Shown here: positions 48,878-57,979 of the stretch, piece by piece
How the letters are laid out: the number at the start of each line of letters is the position of its first letter
Numbering within the stretch: the stretch's first letter is position 1
Source of the DNA: Desulfatirhabdium butyrativorans DSM 18734
GTDB taxonomy: Bacteria > Desulfobacterota > Desulfobacteria > Desulfobacterales > Desulfatirhabdiaceae
NCBI RefSeq assembly: GCF_000429925.1
Contig: NZ_AUCU01000021.1
Coordinates: forward strand, 1-64,000
Direction of reading: 5' to 3'
DNA length: 64,000 nucleotides
Program-made: the position numbers and the translations under genes
Notes under the pieces: model-generated
What the model was told of the DNA's origin: nothing
Seen by the model: the letters and a program-made list of their open reading frames with translations, nothing else
Databases searched by the model: none

Positions 48878-50401
48878 TCAATACGCCTTGGCGAAGACCA
48901 CCCGCTGGGAGCTGGGTCTGCCGCAGCCAATGCATTTGCCCGCCTCCTCAGGCATCCCGAAAGGAATGCATCGGATGGTGACGGTCAGCTCCTGTTTGAT
49001 CCTGGCTTCACATTCGGCTTCGCCGCACCAGTGGCTGAGGGCGAAACCGCCGTGGATTTCAGGCTTGTCCGCATTTTTTGGCGTGAAAAATGCGTTGAAT
49101 GCCGCAGGATCGTCGATCGAGCGGGTATGGGCCTTCTGAAACGCCAGCGCGCGATCGAAAAGCCCCTGCTGGATGTCATCCAGAACCGAGCAGACGCTTT
49201 CCAGAAAAACGGTTTTCTGCAGGAATTGCTTTTCTTTGGGGCTTCGATCCCGTCTGGCCATCATGATCCCATCCTTGGCGATGTCCCGCGGGCCGATCTC
49301 GATGCGGACCGGTATTCCCTTCTTGATCCATTCCCAGCCCCTCGCGCCGCCGATATCCCGATCGTCCACCTCTACCTGCAGGAGCCGATCGTGGTATCGG
49401 ATGGTTCGCAACTGGGCACAAAGTTCGCCGGTGTAGGCCAGGACCGCCGATTTTTCGGCATCCGTTCGGTAGATGGGCAGCAGCACCACATGGGCGGAGG
49501 CGATTTTGGGCGGCATCACCACACCGTTGTCGTCCCCGTGGGTCATGATGAGCCCGCCGATCAGCCGGGTGCTCGCTCCCCAGGACGTTGTCCAGGCGTA
49601 TTGCTCGGTTTCCTCGCGGCTCTGGAATCGAATACCGGATGCCTTGGCGAAATTCTGGCCCAGGAAATGGGACGTTCCTGCCTGGAGGGCTTTCCGATCC
49701 TGCATCATGGCCTCGATACACTGCGTTTCGACGGCTCCCGGAAAAGTTTCGGCCGGCGATTTCCGGCCCCGGATGACGGGGATCGCCAGATAGTCTTCGA
49801 CGAATGTGGCATAGATATCGAGCATCAAGCGGGTTCTTTCCCGGGCTTCCGCTTCCGTAGCATGAGCCGTATGACCTTCCTGCCAGAGAAATTCGCTGGT
49901 TCGCAGGAATATCCGGGTACGCATCTCCCAGCGCACGACGTTGCCCCACTGATTGAGCAGCATCGGCAGATCCCGATAACTGCTGATCCATTTGGAGAAG
50001 GCATCGCCGATAATGGTCTCGGAAGTGGGCCGGACGATGAGCGGCTCGGTCAGCTCCGCAGCCGGGACGAGCCCTCCTGCGGCATTCTTTTCGAGTCGGT
50101 GATGCGTGACCACCGCGCATTCGGTGGCGAACCCTTCGACGTGATCCGCTTCTTTCTGGAGGAAACTTAAGGGGATGAACAAGGGGAAATAGGCGTTCTT
50201 CACACCCGTCGCCTTGAACATCTCGTCCATCACCCGCATGATGTTTTCCCAGAGCGCGTATCCCCAGGGTTTGATCACCATGCACCCGCGGACAGGGGAT
50301 TTTTCCGCCATGTCCGAAGCCTTCACCACCTGCTGATACCATTCCGGATAATCTTCCTGCCTTGTGGGCGATATCGCCGCTTTCTCGGATGCCGAGCTCA
50401 T
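48878..50401 (-). CDS. proS: Prolyl-tRNA synthetase, short archaeal/eukaryote-like type
   Basis: Charges tRNA-Pro. 507 residues of the ProS type 3 form: no editing INS domain, motif 2 near VVRWEMRTRIFLRTSEFLWQEGHTAH, motif 3 region TSWGASTRLIGGLIMTHGDD, an anticodon-binding domain and a C-terminal zinc-type domain ending near CIGCGRPSSQRVVFAKAY. ATGA overlap with ispG, 10-base gap to rel. The archaeal-type enzyme is found in scattered bacteria and suggests ancient transfer. Confidence 0.94.
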   Translation of the reverse strand: MSSASEKAAISPTRQEDYPEWYQQVVKASDMAEKSPVRGCMVIKPWGYALWENIMRVMDEMFKATGVKNAYFPLFIPLSFLQKEADHVEGFATECAVVTHHRLEKNAAGGLVPAAELTEPLIVRPTSETIIGDAFSKWISSYRDLPMLLNQWGNVVRWEMRTRIFLRTSEFLWQEGHTAHATEAEARERTRLMLDIYATFVEDYLAIPVIRGRKSPAETFPGAVETQCIEAMMQDRKALQAGTSHFLGQNFAKASGIRFQSREETEQYAWTTSWGASTRLIGGLIMTHGDDNGVVMPPKIASAHVVLLPIYRTDAEKSAVLAYTGELCAQLRTIRYHDRLLQVEVDDRDIGGARGWEWIKKGIPVRIEIGPRDIAKDGIMMARRDRSPKEKQFLQKTVFLESVCSVLDDIQQGLFDRALAFQKAHTRSIDDPAAFNAFFTPKNADKPEIHGGFALSHWCGEAECEARIKQELTVTIRCIPFGMPEEAGKCIGCGRPSSQRVVFAKAY

Positions 50402-51474
50402 ACCTTTCCTTTCTCAAACGATCGAATTTCTTCCAGCAACTGCGCTACCAACTGATTTTCGGGGATTTTGCGTACCACGCGGCCTTTCCTGAACAGGATG
50501 CCCACACCTTCGCCTCCGGCAATGCCGATATCGGCTTCGCGCGCCTCTCCCGGGCCGTTGACCACACAGCCCATGATAGCCACCTTGATGTCGAGGGTGG
50601 ACGTCAAAAGGGCCTGCTCCACCTCTTCGGCGATCCGGAACAGATCGATGCGGCATCTGCCGCAGGTGGGGCAGGAGATGATTTCCGGGCCGCGCCTTCG
50701 GATATCGAGCGCCCGGAGGATTTCATAGGCGACGCGCACCTCCTCGACCGGGTCCCGCGTCAGCGAAACGCGGAACGTATCGCCGATGCCCTCCAGCAGC
50801 AGGCTGCCGATGCCCAGGGCGGATTTGACGATGCCGCTGAAAAGACCGCCCGCCTCGGTAACCCCCAGGTGCAGCGGCAGATCGCTCTGTTGCGAAAGGA
50901 GCCGGTAGGCGGCTATGGTGCGTTTGACATCCGATGCCTTGAGGGAAACCTTGATCTGATGAAAATCCATCGATCGGAGCAGGTCGATATGCCGCAGGGC
51001 GCTCTCCACCATGGCTTCCGCAGTGGGGCTGCCGCAGCTTTTGAGGATATCCTTTTCGAGGGAACCGGCGTTGACCCCGACCCGGATGCAGGCGTTATGG
51101 TTTTTGGCCGCCTCGACCACCTTCCGGATTTTGGATTTTCCGCCGATGTTTCCCGGGTTGATCCGAAGCCCGTCGGCCCCGGATTCGAGCGCCTGGATGG
51201 CCAGCCGATGATCGAAATGGATGTCTGCGATGAGCGGAATCGAAATGGCCTGCCGAATCTTGCGAATGGCCCTGGCTGCCGCTTCGTCCGGAACGGCTAC
51301 TCGGATGATCTCACACCCTGCGGCTTCGAGCCGATGGATTTGTGCTATGGTGGTTTCCACGTCCTGGGTGGGGGTGTTGGTCATCGACTGCACGGCAATG
51401 GGGGCCATGCCGCCCACGGGAACATTGCCTACATGAACGGTTTGGGTAGATTTTCGTTGAATTTGCATCTGCAT
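50398..51474 (-). CDS. ispG: 4-hydroxy-3-methylbut-2-enyl diphosphate synthase (IspG/GcpE)
   Basis: MEP-pathway enzyme making HMBPP, a [4Fe-4S] protein. About 358 residues from ATG 51474: VHVGNVPVGGMAPIAVQSMTNTPT, the TIM barrel with LIADIHFDHRLA and RINPGN, and cluster ligands CPTCGRC and CVVNGPGEA. Readings to 51561 add an unrelated N-terminus. No clear ribosome binding site; ATG 51468 is an alternative. First gene of the ispG-proS-rel run. Confidence 0.95.
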   Translation of the reverse strand: MQMQIQRKSTQTVHVGNVPVGGMAPIAVQSMTNTPTQDVETTIAQIHRLEAAGCEIIRVAVPDEAAARAIRKIRQAISIPLIADIHFDHRLAIQALESGADGLRINPGNIGGKSKIRKVVEAAKNHNACIRVGVNAGSLEKDILKSCGSPTAEAMVESALRHIDLLRSMDFHQIKVSLKASDVKRTIAAYRLLSQQSDLPLHLGVTEAGGLFSGIVKSALGIGSLLLEGIGDTFRVSLTRDPVEEVRVAYEILRALDIRRRGPEIISCPTCGRCRIDLFRIAEEVEQALLTSTLDIKVAIMGCVVNGPGEAREADIGIAGGEGVGILFRKGRVVRKIPENQLVAQLLEEIRSFEKGKV

Positions 51475-51658
51475 ACATGTAATGACGGGGAAAAGGTACG
51501 CGTCTTTCAAACCACATTTTGACAGCACCATAACACGTTTTCCATCGGGTTTCCATATCATTCATCACGATAGGATGAGGTGCGAACCATCCGAAAACCC
51601 TTTGCAGTGCCTGCTCGATCCGTCAATCTTGCCAGAGGGGATTGGAAAGGAGAAGCTC

Positions 51659-52078
51659 ATGAAAGAGAAGAGAAACAAGATCGATCCCGGCAGCATCCAG
51701 CCGGAACTCAAGCGACTGCTGCAGGAACGGGCCGGCAGCGGCAGCATCGCCTGTGCCAGTCTGTTCGCTGACGTCGTCTCTGCGGGATTTTCCCCCAGCG
51801 AAGTGGGGCTTGCACTCGATGCGCTCGAATTGCGCATCAGCCACTGCCAGCTCGGGCTTTTCGGCTACCAGCCGGAAAAAAAGAAGGTTCATCCATTGCC
51901 ATCCGTGGAGCCCCAATTGAAGCAGGAAATCGAGCGGGTTCAGCAGGATGGCCGGATCATTTGCAGCGATGCCTGGGCGATTGCGCAGACATGCCATGTG
52001 CCCAAGTTGCATGTGGCCTGCGCCTGTGAAACACTGGGCGTCCGAATCAAATCCTGCCAACTGGGAGCTTTTGAATGA
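51659..52078 (+). CDS. Unknown protein with two 57-residue repeats
   Basis: 139 residues, start at ATG 51659 after AAAGGAGAAG. The protein is an exact-spacing tandem duplication: residues 13-69 and 83-139 align without gaps at an offset of 70. Shared features are PxLK, G(S/R)IxC, V followed by A four residues later, RI and a closing CQLGxF. Each unit reads like a small helical or winged-helix domain with two conserved cysteines. No family recognised. The ATGA junction with the next gene places it first in an operon with a phosphodiesterase and an HD-GYP protein. Confidence 0.8.
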   Translation: MKEKRNKIDPGSIQPELKRLLQERAGSGSIACASLFADVVSAGFSPSEVGLALDALELRISHCQLGLFGYQPEKKKVHPLPSVEPQLKQEIERVQQDGRIICSDAWAIAQTCHVPKLHVACACETLGVRIKSCQLGAFE

Positions 52079-52575
52079 CACAGCGGGACGATCGACCGAT
52101 GCGGTTTTCGATAGATCCGGGCCGCCCGATTCTCGTGCTTTCCGATACCCATGGCAGGCTCTCCGATGCCGTGATCCAGAAGCTGTTGGGCGCTCAGCTG
52201 ATTCTTCATGCAGGCGATATCGATACGGCTGAAACCCTCGCGGAAATTGAGGCCATCGGCCCTGTGGTCGTGGCCAGGGGCAACATGGATCTCGGTGGCT
52301 GGGCGCGGGAAATTCCTGCCGTACGGGTGCTTGTCGTCAACGATTACTGCATCCGGATCGTCCACAACCTGGCCCATTTGGGCGAGCTGGATCGCGGCGA
52401 AGCTGTCGATCTCGTCGTCCATGGGCATACCCACACCCCCGCCATCGAAACCGACAACCATACCCTGATCGTTAACCCGGGAAGCGCTTCCCTGCCCAAA
52501 CTCGGCATGACGCCCTCTCTGATGCGGATCTGGCTGCGGGAAAACGGGCTTGAAGCCGAGTTGGTGGTGCCATGA
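52075..52575 (+). CDS. YfcE/MJ0936-type metallophosphodiesterase
   Basis: 166 residues with the binuclear metal motifs of small calcineurin-like phosphodiesterases: VLSDTHG (D24, H26), HAGDID (47-48), ARGNMD (69-71) and VHGHTHTP near the end. Substrate unknown; members hydrolyse phosphodiesters in vitro. Overlaps genes on both sides by four bases, so it is made together with them. Confidence 0.9.
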   Translation: MTQRDDRPMRFSIDPGRPILVLSDTHGRLSDAVIQKLLGAQLILHAGDIDTAETLAEIEAIGPVVVARGNMDLGGWAREIPAVRVLVVNDYCIRIVHNLAHLGELDRGEAVDLVVHGHTHTPAIETDNHTLIVNPGSASLPKLGMTPSLMRIWLRENGLEAELVVP

Positions 52576-53795
52576 GTTCCGGCCTATCGCTTCCCTTGCC
52601 CGCAGGCCGGTTCTCCGGAGGGGAGCCATTGAGCATTCTGGTGGTCGATGACAATCCGGTAACGCGGAGCGTTTTGGCGCTGAAACTGAGGCAATGGGGC
52701 TATCGGGTTGCGGAAGCGGAAAATGGCATATCGGCATGGGAACTGCTTCAATCTTCGCCGATCCAGATGGTGATCACCGACTGGATGATGCCCGATATGG
52801 ACGGCATGGCACTCAGCCGCAGGATTCGTGAGGAAATCACCTCCCGCTATACCTATATCATCGTCGTCAGTGCGCTCGATTCCAAGCCCGACATATTAAA
52901 GGGATTGCAGGCAGGTATCGACGATTATCTGGTCAAGCCGATCGACTTCGATCATCTCCAGGCCCGGATGGCCATCGGGAAGCGGATTCTCGATCTCGAA
53001 AAGGGACTTCTGGTCCAAAATGAATTGATTCAGCAGAACTATTTTCAGACCATCCGCATGGTTACCCACCTGATGGAAGCCTTTGACGAAGAGCTGGGCG
53101 GGCATTGTCGCAGGGTGGGCCAGTTGGCCCGGACAATTGGCCAAATGCATCCCGATGTGCACGAAGCCGATCTGCCCGTACTGGAGGCTGCTGGATTTTT
53201 GCACGATATCGGTATGATCGGGCTTTCGAAAGCGATTGTCGGCAAACGGGAGACGGAAATGACCGGGGAGGAGAAAATCCTCTATCGCGCGCATCCCGTC
53301 CAGGGAGAGTTGATCCTGTCGGAGATCGAATCGCTGAAGCCGATTTCCCGGCTGGTCCGGCATCACCATGAACAAATCAACGGGAAAGGGTTTCCGGACG
53401 GTCTGAAAGGGGAAACGATTCCGGTTCTGGCCAGAATCATCTCGGCCGCTTCGATCTACGACAGCCTGTGCCACAAGCGGAAGGTTCCTATCGAGAATAT
53501 TCCCGAGCATCTGATGATGCTCAAAGGCTATCGTATCGAGCCCAGGCTCATCGATATGCTGCTCGAGGTTAACAGGCAGCGGATTGTTCGGGAACAGAAT
53601 GCGTCCGTGCTGGAATTACCGATTGACGAGCTCAAGGAAGGAATGGTTTTGGCCGATCATATCCGTAGGCCGAACGGTGCACTCGTTCTATCCAAGGATA
53701 CGCGGTTGAGCGCCTTCACGATAGAAACGTTGAAACGGTTTGTGGAGCTGGCCGCCATCGAAAGCGCCGTTTCGGTGTATCGCATGTTGCCTTGA
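52572..53795 (+). CDS. Response regulator with HD-GYP domain
   Basis: 407 residues: receiver about 20-135 (D70 in VITDWMMPDMDG), HD-GYP domain about 155-320 with HD at 211-212 (LHDIGMIG) and HHHEQINGKGFPDGL at 264-278, then a C-terminal domain of about 80 residues. The GYP motif is GFP and the usual acidic residue before it is Asn, so c-di-GMP phosphodiesterase activity is plausible but altered. Upstream of motAB, which would suit control of motility by c-di-GMP (inference). Confidence 0.92.
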   Translation: MSSGLSLPLPAGRFSGGEPLSILVVDDNPVTRSVLALKLRQWGYRVAEAENGISAWELLQSSPIQMVITDWMMPDMDGMALSRRIREEITSRYTYIIVVSALDSKPDILKGLQAGIDDYLVKPIDFDHLQARMAIGKRILDLEKGLLVQNELIQQNYFQTIRMVTHLMEAFDEELGGHCRRVGQLARTIGQMHPDVHEADLPVLEAAGFLHDIGMIGLSKAIVGKRETEMTGEEKILYRAHPVQGELILSEIESLKPISRLVRHHHEQINGKGFPDGLKGETIPVLARIISAASIYDSLCHKRKVPIENIPEHLMMLKGYRIEPRLIDMLLEVNRQRIVREQNASVLELPIDELKEGMVLADHIRRPNGALVLSKDTRLSAFTIETLKRFVELAAIESAVSVYRMLP

Positions 53796-54132
53796 ACAGG
53801 GTGATGCGTGACGAATGTTAGGCGACCGATTGTGCATCCTGGGATTTCATTCCCGAGTTGAGGAAGGGGAGGGGTGATTATCGCTGGCTCCCTTATCCTT
53901 TTTCCCTGATTTGGATTTTCACGATAATCCCCCATGCAACCGGGGTTTCACCCCGATGAATGATCGTCGCAGGGTCGACTTTCATAGGGATGTTCATGGC
54001 GAGGGTCGCCGCCCCGGAGATGAAGATGTCAAGGCAGACGATAAGGCCACAAAATCAAAACGTTCCCATCCACCCCTTAACCCTTAAAACTTAACCCTGA
54101 ATTCGTATTTATACGATAAAGGTAAGGATTGC
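53796..54132. other. Gap before motA with a small hairpin and a coding-like relic
   Basis: 337 bases between the HD-GYP gene and motA. CGGGGTTTCACCCCG at about 53940 forms a tight hairpin. On the minus strand a 53-codon open stretch (stops near 53900 and 54056) reads like protein (AATLAMNIPMKVDPATIIHRG), but it lacks a good start and may be a gene remnant. No riboswitch recognised. Confidence 0.4.
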
Positions 54133-54906
54133 ATGGATATTGCAACCGTCATCGGTTTGGTCAGTGGTACCATCCTGGTTGTCGCAGCGGTTATGGTAGG
54201 CGGAAAACCGGCCTTGTTCCTCGATATTCCGAGCCTGCTGATTGTCGGAGGAGGCACCATTGCCACGACCTTCATTCGTTTTTCGATGAAGGATGTGTTC
54301 AATTCGGTGAAGGTCGCCATGAAAGCTTTTATCTACCAGATACCGCCCGTGGATGAAGTGGTCAGGCAGATGGTTCGGTATGCCCAGATTGCCAAAAAGG
54401 AAGGGTTGATCGCGCTCGAAAACCAACGGCCGGCCGACGATTTTATGGCCAAGGCGCTACGGTATCTGGCAGACGGTTATGATGAGGGATTGATCGAAGA
54501 CATGCTCGAAAAGGATATCCGCCTTACGGTCGAGCGGCACACCATCGGGCAAAACGTTTTCAAGAGTATGGCTTCTTCCGCGCCTGCTTTCGGCATGATC
54601 GGCACACTGATCGGTCTGGTTCAGATGCTTTCTTCCTTGTCTGAACCGAGTACACTGGGTCCTTCCATGGCATTGGCTCTGCTGACGACCCTGTACGGGG
54701 CCTTGATCGCTTATCTGGTTTGTATTCCCATCGCCGACAAGCTGGCCATGCGCAGCAAGCAGGAACAATATATCAAGAAGATTATCCGGGAAGCCGCCAT
54801 ATACATGTGTCAGGGGATTACCCCCCTCGTACTGGAGGAATCGCTCAAAATTTATCTTTCGCCCAAGGATCGGGACAAGATCAATTACTATCGTGTCAAA
54901 CCATGA
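54133..54906 (+). CDS. motA: Flagellar motor stator protein MotA/PomA
   Basis: Stator channel subunit, 257 residues with four membrane helices (two near the N-terminus, two at about 150-205). Large cytoplasmic loop between them carries charged residues that contact the rotor; SSAPAFGMIGTLIGLVQML and GPSMALALLTTLYGALIA are diagnostic. AAGGATTGC precedes the ATG. The sequence type is PomA/sodium-like by general appearance, but the ion is not certain. Forms the stator with MotB downstream. Confidence 0.94.
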   Translation: MDIATVIGLVSGTILVVAAVMVGGKPALFLDIPSLLIVGGGTIATTFIRFSMKDVFNSVKVAMKAFIYQIPPVDEVVRQMVRYAQIAKKEGLIALENQRPADDFMAKALRYLADGYDEGLIEDMLEKDIRLTVERHTIGQNVFKSMASSAPAFGMIGTLIGLVQMLSSLSEPSTLGPSMALALLTTLYGALIAYLVCIPIADKLAMRSKQEQYIKKIIREAAIYMCQGITPLVLEESLKIYLSPKDRDKINYYRVKP

Positions 54907-55051
54907 TCGATGTCGCCTTGATGACGCCGTGTCGCAAGTTTCCCCCCTGATGGCGATGCATGCATTGCGCCCGATGACTCGAGCGCAATGAAATAAGGGG
55001 TTTTGTTCAGATACCCGATCAAAATCCGGGTGGTCCGCGAGAAACCAACTG

Positions 55052-55783
55052 ATGAAAAACGAAGAAGAATTTCAGCGACAGGAAGAGGGAGCATCACCGC
55101 AATGGATCGTGACGTTTGCGGATCTGATGAATTTGCTGCTCTGTTTTTTTATTCTGTTGTTGTCTTTTTCCGAAACCGACAGGGCAAAGTACAAACAGGT
55201 TGCCGGTTCCATGAAGGAGGCATTTGGTGTTGTCAAGGAAAGCGGCAAGACCGCCTCTCCAGAAGGAGGCAGCATTGTCGGCCGAGAGTTAGATCGTCCA
55301 ATTCAGACGGAGCGCTATCAATCCGGTGACCGGGTTGTGAAGAATTTTGATGAATCGGTGGTTGCAGAAAAGACCAGGGATCTCTCCCGGTATGTCGAGA
55401 CCGAATCCAAGGGCAACAAGTTCATCATTCGGCTTCAGGGAGAGCCGACCTTCGAATCCGGCAGTGCGGTCATCCGCCCGGAAATGATTCCCGTGCTGCG
55501 AAAAGTGGGCGAAGTGCTGAAATATGCCAAGGGGGATGTCATCGTGGCGGGGCATACCGATAACGTGCCCATTCACAGCAGCATCTATCCATCCAATCTG
55601 GAATTGTCTGTTTCAAGGGCGGTTTCGGTTTCCCAGTTCATGATATCGAACAACTACATCCAACCGGGCAGACTTTCCACCATGGGGTTCGGGGAGTATC
55701 GGCCCATCGCCTCCAACGATACGAGCGAAGGCAGGGCCAGGAATCGCCGGGTGGAAATCATTGTGACGGATCTGTTCTCCTGA
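55052..55783 (+). CDS. motB: Flagellar motor stator protein MotB
   Basis: 243 residues: one N-terminal membrane helix with the essential aspartate in VTFADLMNLLLCFF, a linker with a plug-like segment, and a C-terminal OmpA-like peptidoglycan-binding domain (VAGHTDNVPI, LSVSRAVSV, GFGEYRPIASNDTSEGRARNRRVEI). Gap to motA is 145 bases. The 3' end overlaps nuoJ on the opposite strand by 26 bases. Confidence 0.95.
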   Translation: MKNEEEFQRQEEGASPQWIVTFADLMNLLLCFFILLLSFSETDRAKYKQVAGSMKEAFGVVKESGKTASPEGGSIVGRELDRPIQTERYQSGDRVVKNFDESVVAEKTRDLSRYVETESKGNKFIIRLQGEPTFESGSAVIRPEMIPVLRKVGEVLKYAKGDVIVAGHTDNVPIHSSIYPSNLELSVSRAVSVSQFMISNNYIQPGRLSTMGFGEYRPIASNDTSEGRARNRRVEIIVTDLFS

Positions 55784-56291
55784 GCCCAGCGTTTTGTCCT
55801 GCCTGTTTCTGCGCAATGACCAGCGCCCCGATCAGCGCCACCAGAAGCAGCAACGATGCGATTTCGACGGAAAGCCACTCGGAACCGAACAAATGAAGGC
55901 TGAATTCGGCAGGGTCCGCCTGGGCTGCAGTGAGGACTTTTCCGGCATCGGGTGATCGAATCAGGAGCAGGAAACCGGCAATTCCTGCGCCAAAGGCGAT
56001 CATGGCGGCTGCGCCCCATTGGCGAAGCGGGAAAAGACGCCGCTTCGATGATGCCACATCCATCATCATGACGACAAACAGGAAGAGCACCATGATGGCG
56101 CCCGCATAGACGATGAGCTGCAGCGCAGCCAAGTATGGGGCGCCCAGCAGATAAAAGAGCATGGCGGTTCCGAAGAAGGATATCACCAGATACAGAACGG
56201 CATGTACCGGGTTTCGCCGCGTGATGGCAAGGGCCGTCGTAAAAACAATCAGTCCGGCGATCACATAAAAGAGGATGGTCAGCAGGCTCAT
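55758..56291 (-). CDS. nuoJ: NADH-quinone oxidoreductase subunit J
   Basis: Complex I membrane subunit, 177 residues from ATG 56291 after AAAGGA. Five predicted helices; NPVHAVLYLVISFFGTAMLFYLLGAPYLAALQLIVYAGAIMVLFLFVVMM-like core with the VYAGAIMVLFLFV motif is diagnostic. It is separated from nuoI by about 3.5 kb of unrelated genes, and no nuoK follows: its 3' end overlaps motB. Either the rest of the membrane arm lies elsewhere or the cluster is decaying. Confidence 0.93.
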   Translation of the reverse strand: MSLLTILFYVIAGLIVFTTALAITRRNPVHAVLYLVISFFGTAMLFYLLGAPYLAALQLIVYAGAIMVLFLFVVMMMDVASSKRRLFPLRQWGAAAMIAFGAGIAGFLLLIRSPDAGKVLTAAQADPAEFSLHLFGSEWLSVEIASLLLLVALIGALVIAQKQAGQNAGLRRTDPSQ

Positions 56292-56779
56292 GGTTTTTTG
56301 TCCTTTACCTGAAAAGGCAAGTGCAAGTGGGCGGCTTCGAGCTGAGTGGGCTAACGTTATTCCCAATGCCATTGACGGAAGCGATTCATCCGATTCCTAT
56401 TGGTTTTAACTGCCCCCCCGGCATAAGCCGGAATCCATGCATTATAAAGCGTTATGGCCCCCTCCTGCCAGCGGCAGGATTTCGCCGGAATGACATCGAA
56501 GAACTTTTGCAATCGCCTCCGGGAATCGGGGCATTTTGGTATGGTGGTTTTGATCAATATGTCCTCTCATTCCCCACTTTCATGGCTCATAAAGGGCTGG
56601 CGCCATGACAAACCGCCTGATGGCGATGATCCGTTCGGTGCAGGCGACAGCAGGCGCCACGGTCTTGTGCGTTTCCATTTGTGTTTCTTCGATTACGCCG
56701 GTCCATGTCGAACGCCTTTTTCGATCGGATGGGCGCAGGCGCAAAACCGCCGACGATCCAAAGAAGTGCTTTCCGGTTG
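56292..56779. other. Gap between nuoJ and the flavodoxin-ferredoxin gene
   Basis: About 490 bases without a convincing gene. 56412-56500 holds a degraded inverted repeat (CCGGCATAAGCCGGAATCC ... GATTTCGCCGGAATGACA) related to the CCGGCTTTCGCCGG hairpins at 59.7 kb. The remainder shows only short overlapping frames. Confidence 0.55.
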
Positions 56780-57601
56780 TCAGACAAAATATTCCGGTTC
56801 CCGCCGTATACCGCCAAAGGTGCGTTCCAGTTCGTGCTTGTGCCATAAATAATGTTCATCATCGAAATATTTCGCGCCGACCGGGCAGTATTTGACACAG
56901 GCGCAACACTTGATGCAGATACCCGTGATCCTGGAAACATCCGATGCATCAATCGAGCCCATGGGGCAAACTTCGGCACAGTGCTTGCAATCGATGCAGT
57001 CACTGCTTGTTTTCGGAACGACCTTCAGAATGCTGACGAAGTGACCGTTTTGATCTTTTGGTCGGTAATATTCCCTGTATGGGTGATTTCCTTTTACGGC
57101 GACAGTCGATTTTTCACCCGGTGTACGCATCTTGTCCGCTATTTTGGAAGCAAAATCGGCCGCCGCAGCCAGATCGTGCGCATCGGGTCTGCCTGCCCCG
57201 AGTGTCGTTGAAAAGGAATGCTCGCCAATAAATGCGCCGCCGGCGATCACCTGGAAACCGTTCGATGTCAGAATGTCCCTGAATTCGATCAGTGCATCGT
57301 CATAATCCCGGTTTCCGTATAAAACAACGGCGACAGCGGTTGCCCCGTTCCCGGAAAGGGTGTTCAGGAATTTGAGCAATACATTTGGTACACGCCCTGC
57401 GTAAACCGGAACGCCTGCAACAACCATGTCGTCTGCGCCAAAGGAGATGGGGGCTTTTCGACCTTCCGGCAGTGTAATGTCGATATGGCTAATCTCCAGG
57501 TTCTCCATGTATGTTAATGAAATGTTATCGGCAATGGTCTTTACAATTTTCTCGGTTGTCCCTGTCGGGCTGAAATACAGCGTGTTGATTTTCCGATTCA
57601 T
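56780..57601 (-). CDS. Flavodoxin-ferredoxin fusion (EFR1-like)
   Basis: 273 residues. N-terminal flavodoxin-like domain (about 1-170) with phosphate loop SPTGTTEKIV and VPVYAGRVP; C-terminal two-cluster ferredoxin (about 200-255) with CIDCKHCAEVCP and CIKCCACVKYCP. The EFR1 family moves electrons between flavin and Fe-S partners in anaerobes; its physiological partner is generally unknown. Located inside the disrupted nuo cluster but not a complex I subunit. No Tat or Sec signal, so cytoplasmic. Confidence 0.9.
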   Translation of the reverse strand: MNRKINTLYFSPTGTTEKIVKTIADNISLTYMENLEISHIDITLPEGRKAPISFGADDMVVAGVPVYAGRVPNVLLKFLNTLSGNGATAVAVVLYGNRDYDDALIEFRDILTSNGFQVIAGGAFIGEHSFSTTLGAGRPDAHDLAAAADFASKIADKMRTPGEKSTVAVKGNHPYREYYRPKDQNGHFVSILKVVPKTSSDCIDCKHCAEVCPMGSIDASDVSRITGICIKCCACVKYCPVGAKYFDDEHYLWHKHELERTFGGIRREPEYFV

Positions 57602-57697
57602 CCAAAGAGCTCCGTTGTTGGAAATGCATGTTGCCTTTGAACGGCATGAACTGCGATTTTCGTCAATGTCATCTGCCAGCGGGAGACCGCCGGCAGA

Positions 57698-57979
57698 TCA
57701 GAATATCTTGAACAGAAGCCAAATCACGACAATTACCAACAGCCAGCCGATAATGCCGCCTCCGCGGGAGCCTGACGCAGCAGATCTGCCGTTAGGCCAT
57801 CGCTCCGATTCGGAATAGGAAATTCCGGTTCCCGGGAGCCCTACAGTTGTTCTCGTTCCGCGTGAGCTGAAATTTACGGTCGCGCCCCTGGTTCCCACCG
57901 AGAGACTGGCCCCTTTCTTTGCGAGATTGATCCGGATGCCCGGCGCAATTCGAATACTCTTGCGAAAACGAAATCCCAT
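57698..57979 (-). CDS. DUF4236 domain membrane-anchored protein
   Basis: 93 residues. The N-terminal part is a DUF4236 domain (MGFRFRKSIRIAPGIRINL, GASLSVGTRGATVNF, RGTRTTVGLPGTGISY), a short beta-rich module of unknown function. It is followed by a glycine/serine linker and a C-terminal membrane helix (IIGWLLVIVVIWLLFKIF). Start at 57979; a longer frame to 58024 lacks a better ribosome binding site. Confidence 0.8.
   Translation of the reverse strand: MGFRFRKSIRIAPGIRINLAKKGASLSVGTRGATVNFSSRGTRTTVGLPGTGISYSESERWPNGRSAASGSRGGGIIGWLLVIVVIWLLFKIF

Noticed and set aside
53657-53935. 92-codon minus-strand frame overlapping the HD-GYP gene
   Set aside because: Half of it is antisense to the conserved C-terminus of the regulator; the coding-like patch in the gap lies in a different frame.
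56605-56895. 96-codon + strand frame near the flavodoxin-ferredoxin gene
   Set aside because: It overlaps the ferredoxin cysteine motifs on the opposite strand and has no family match that I recognise.
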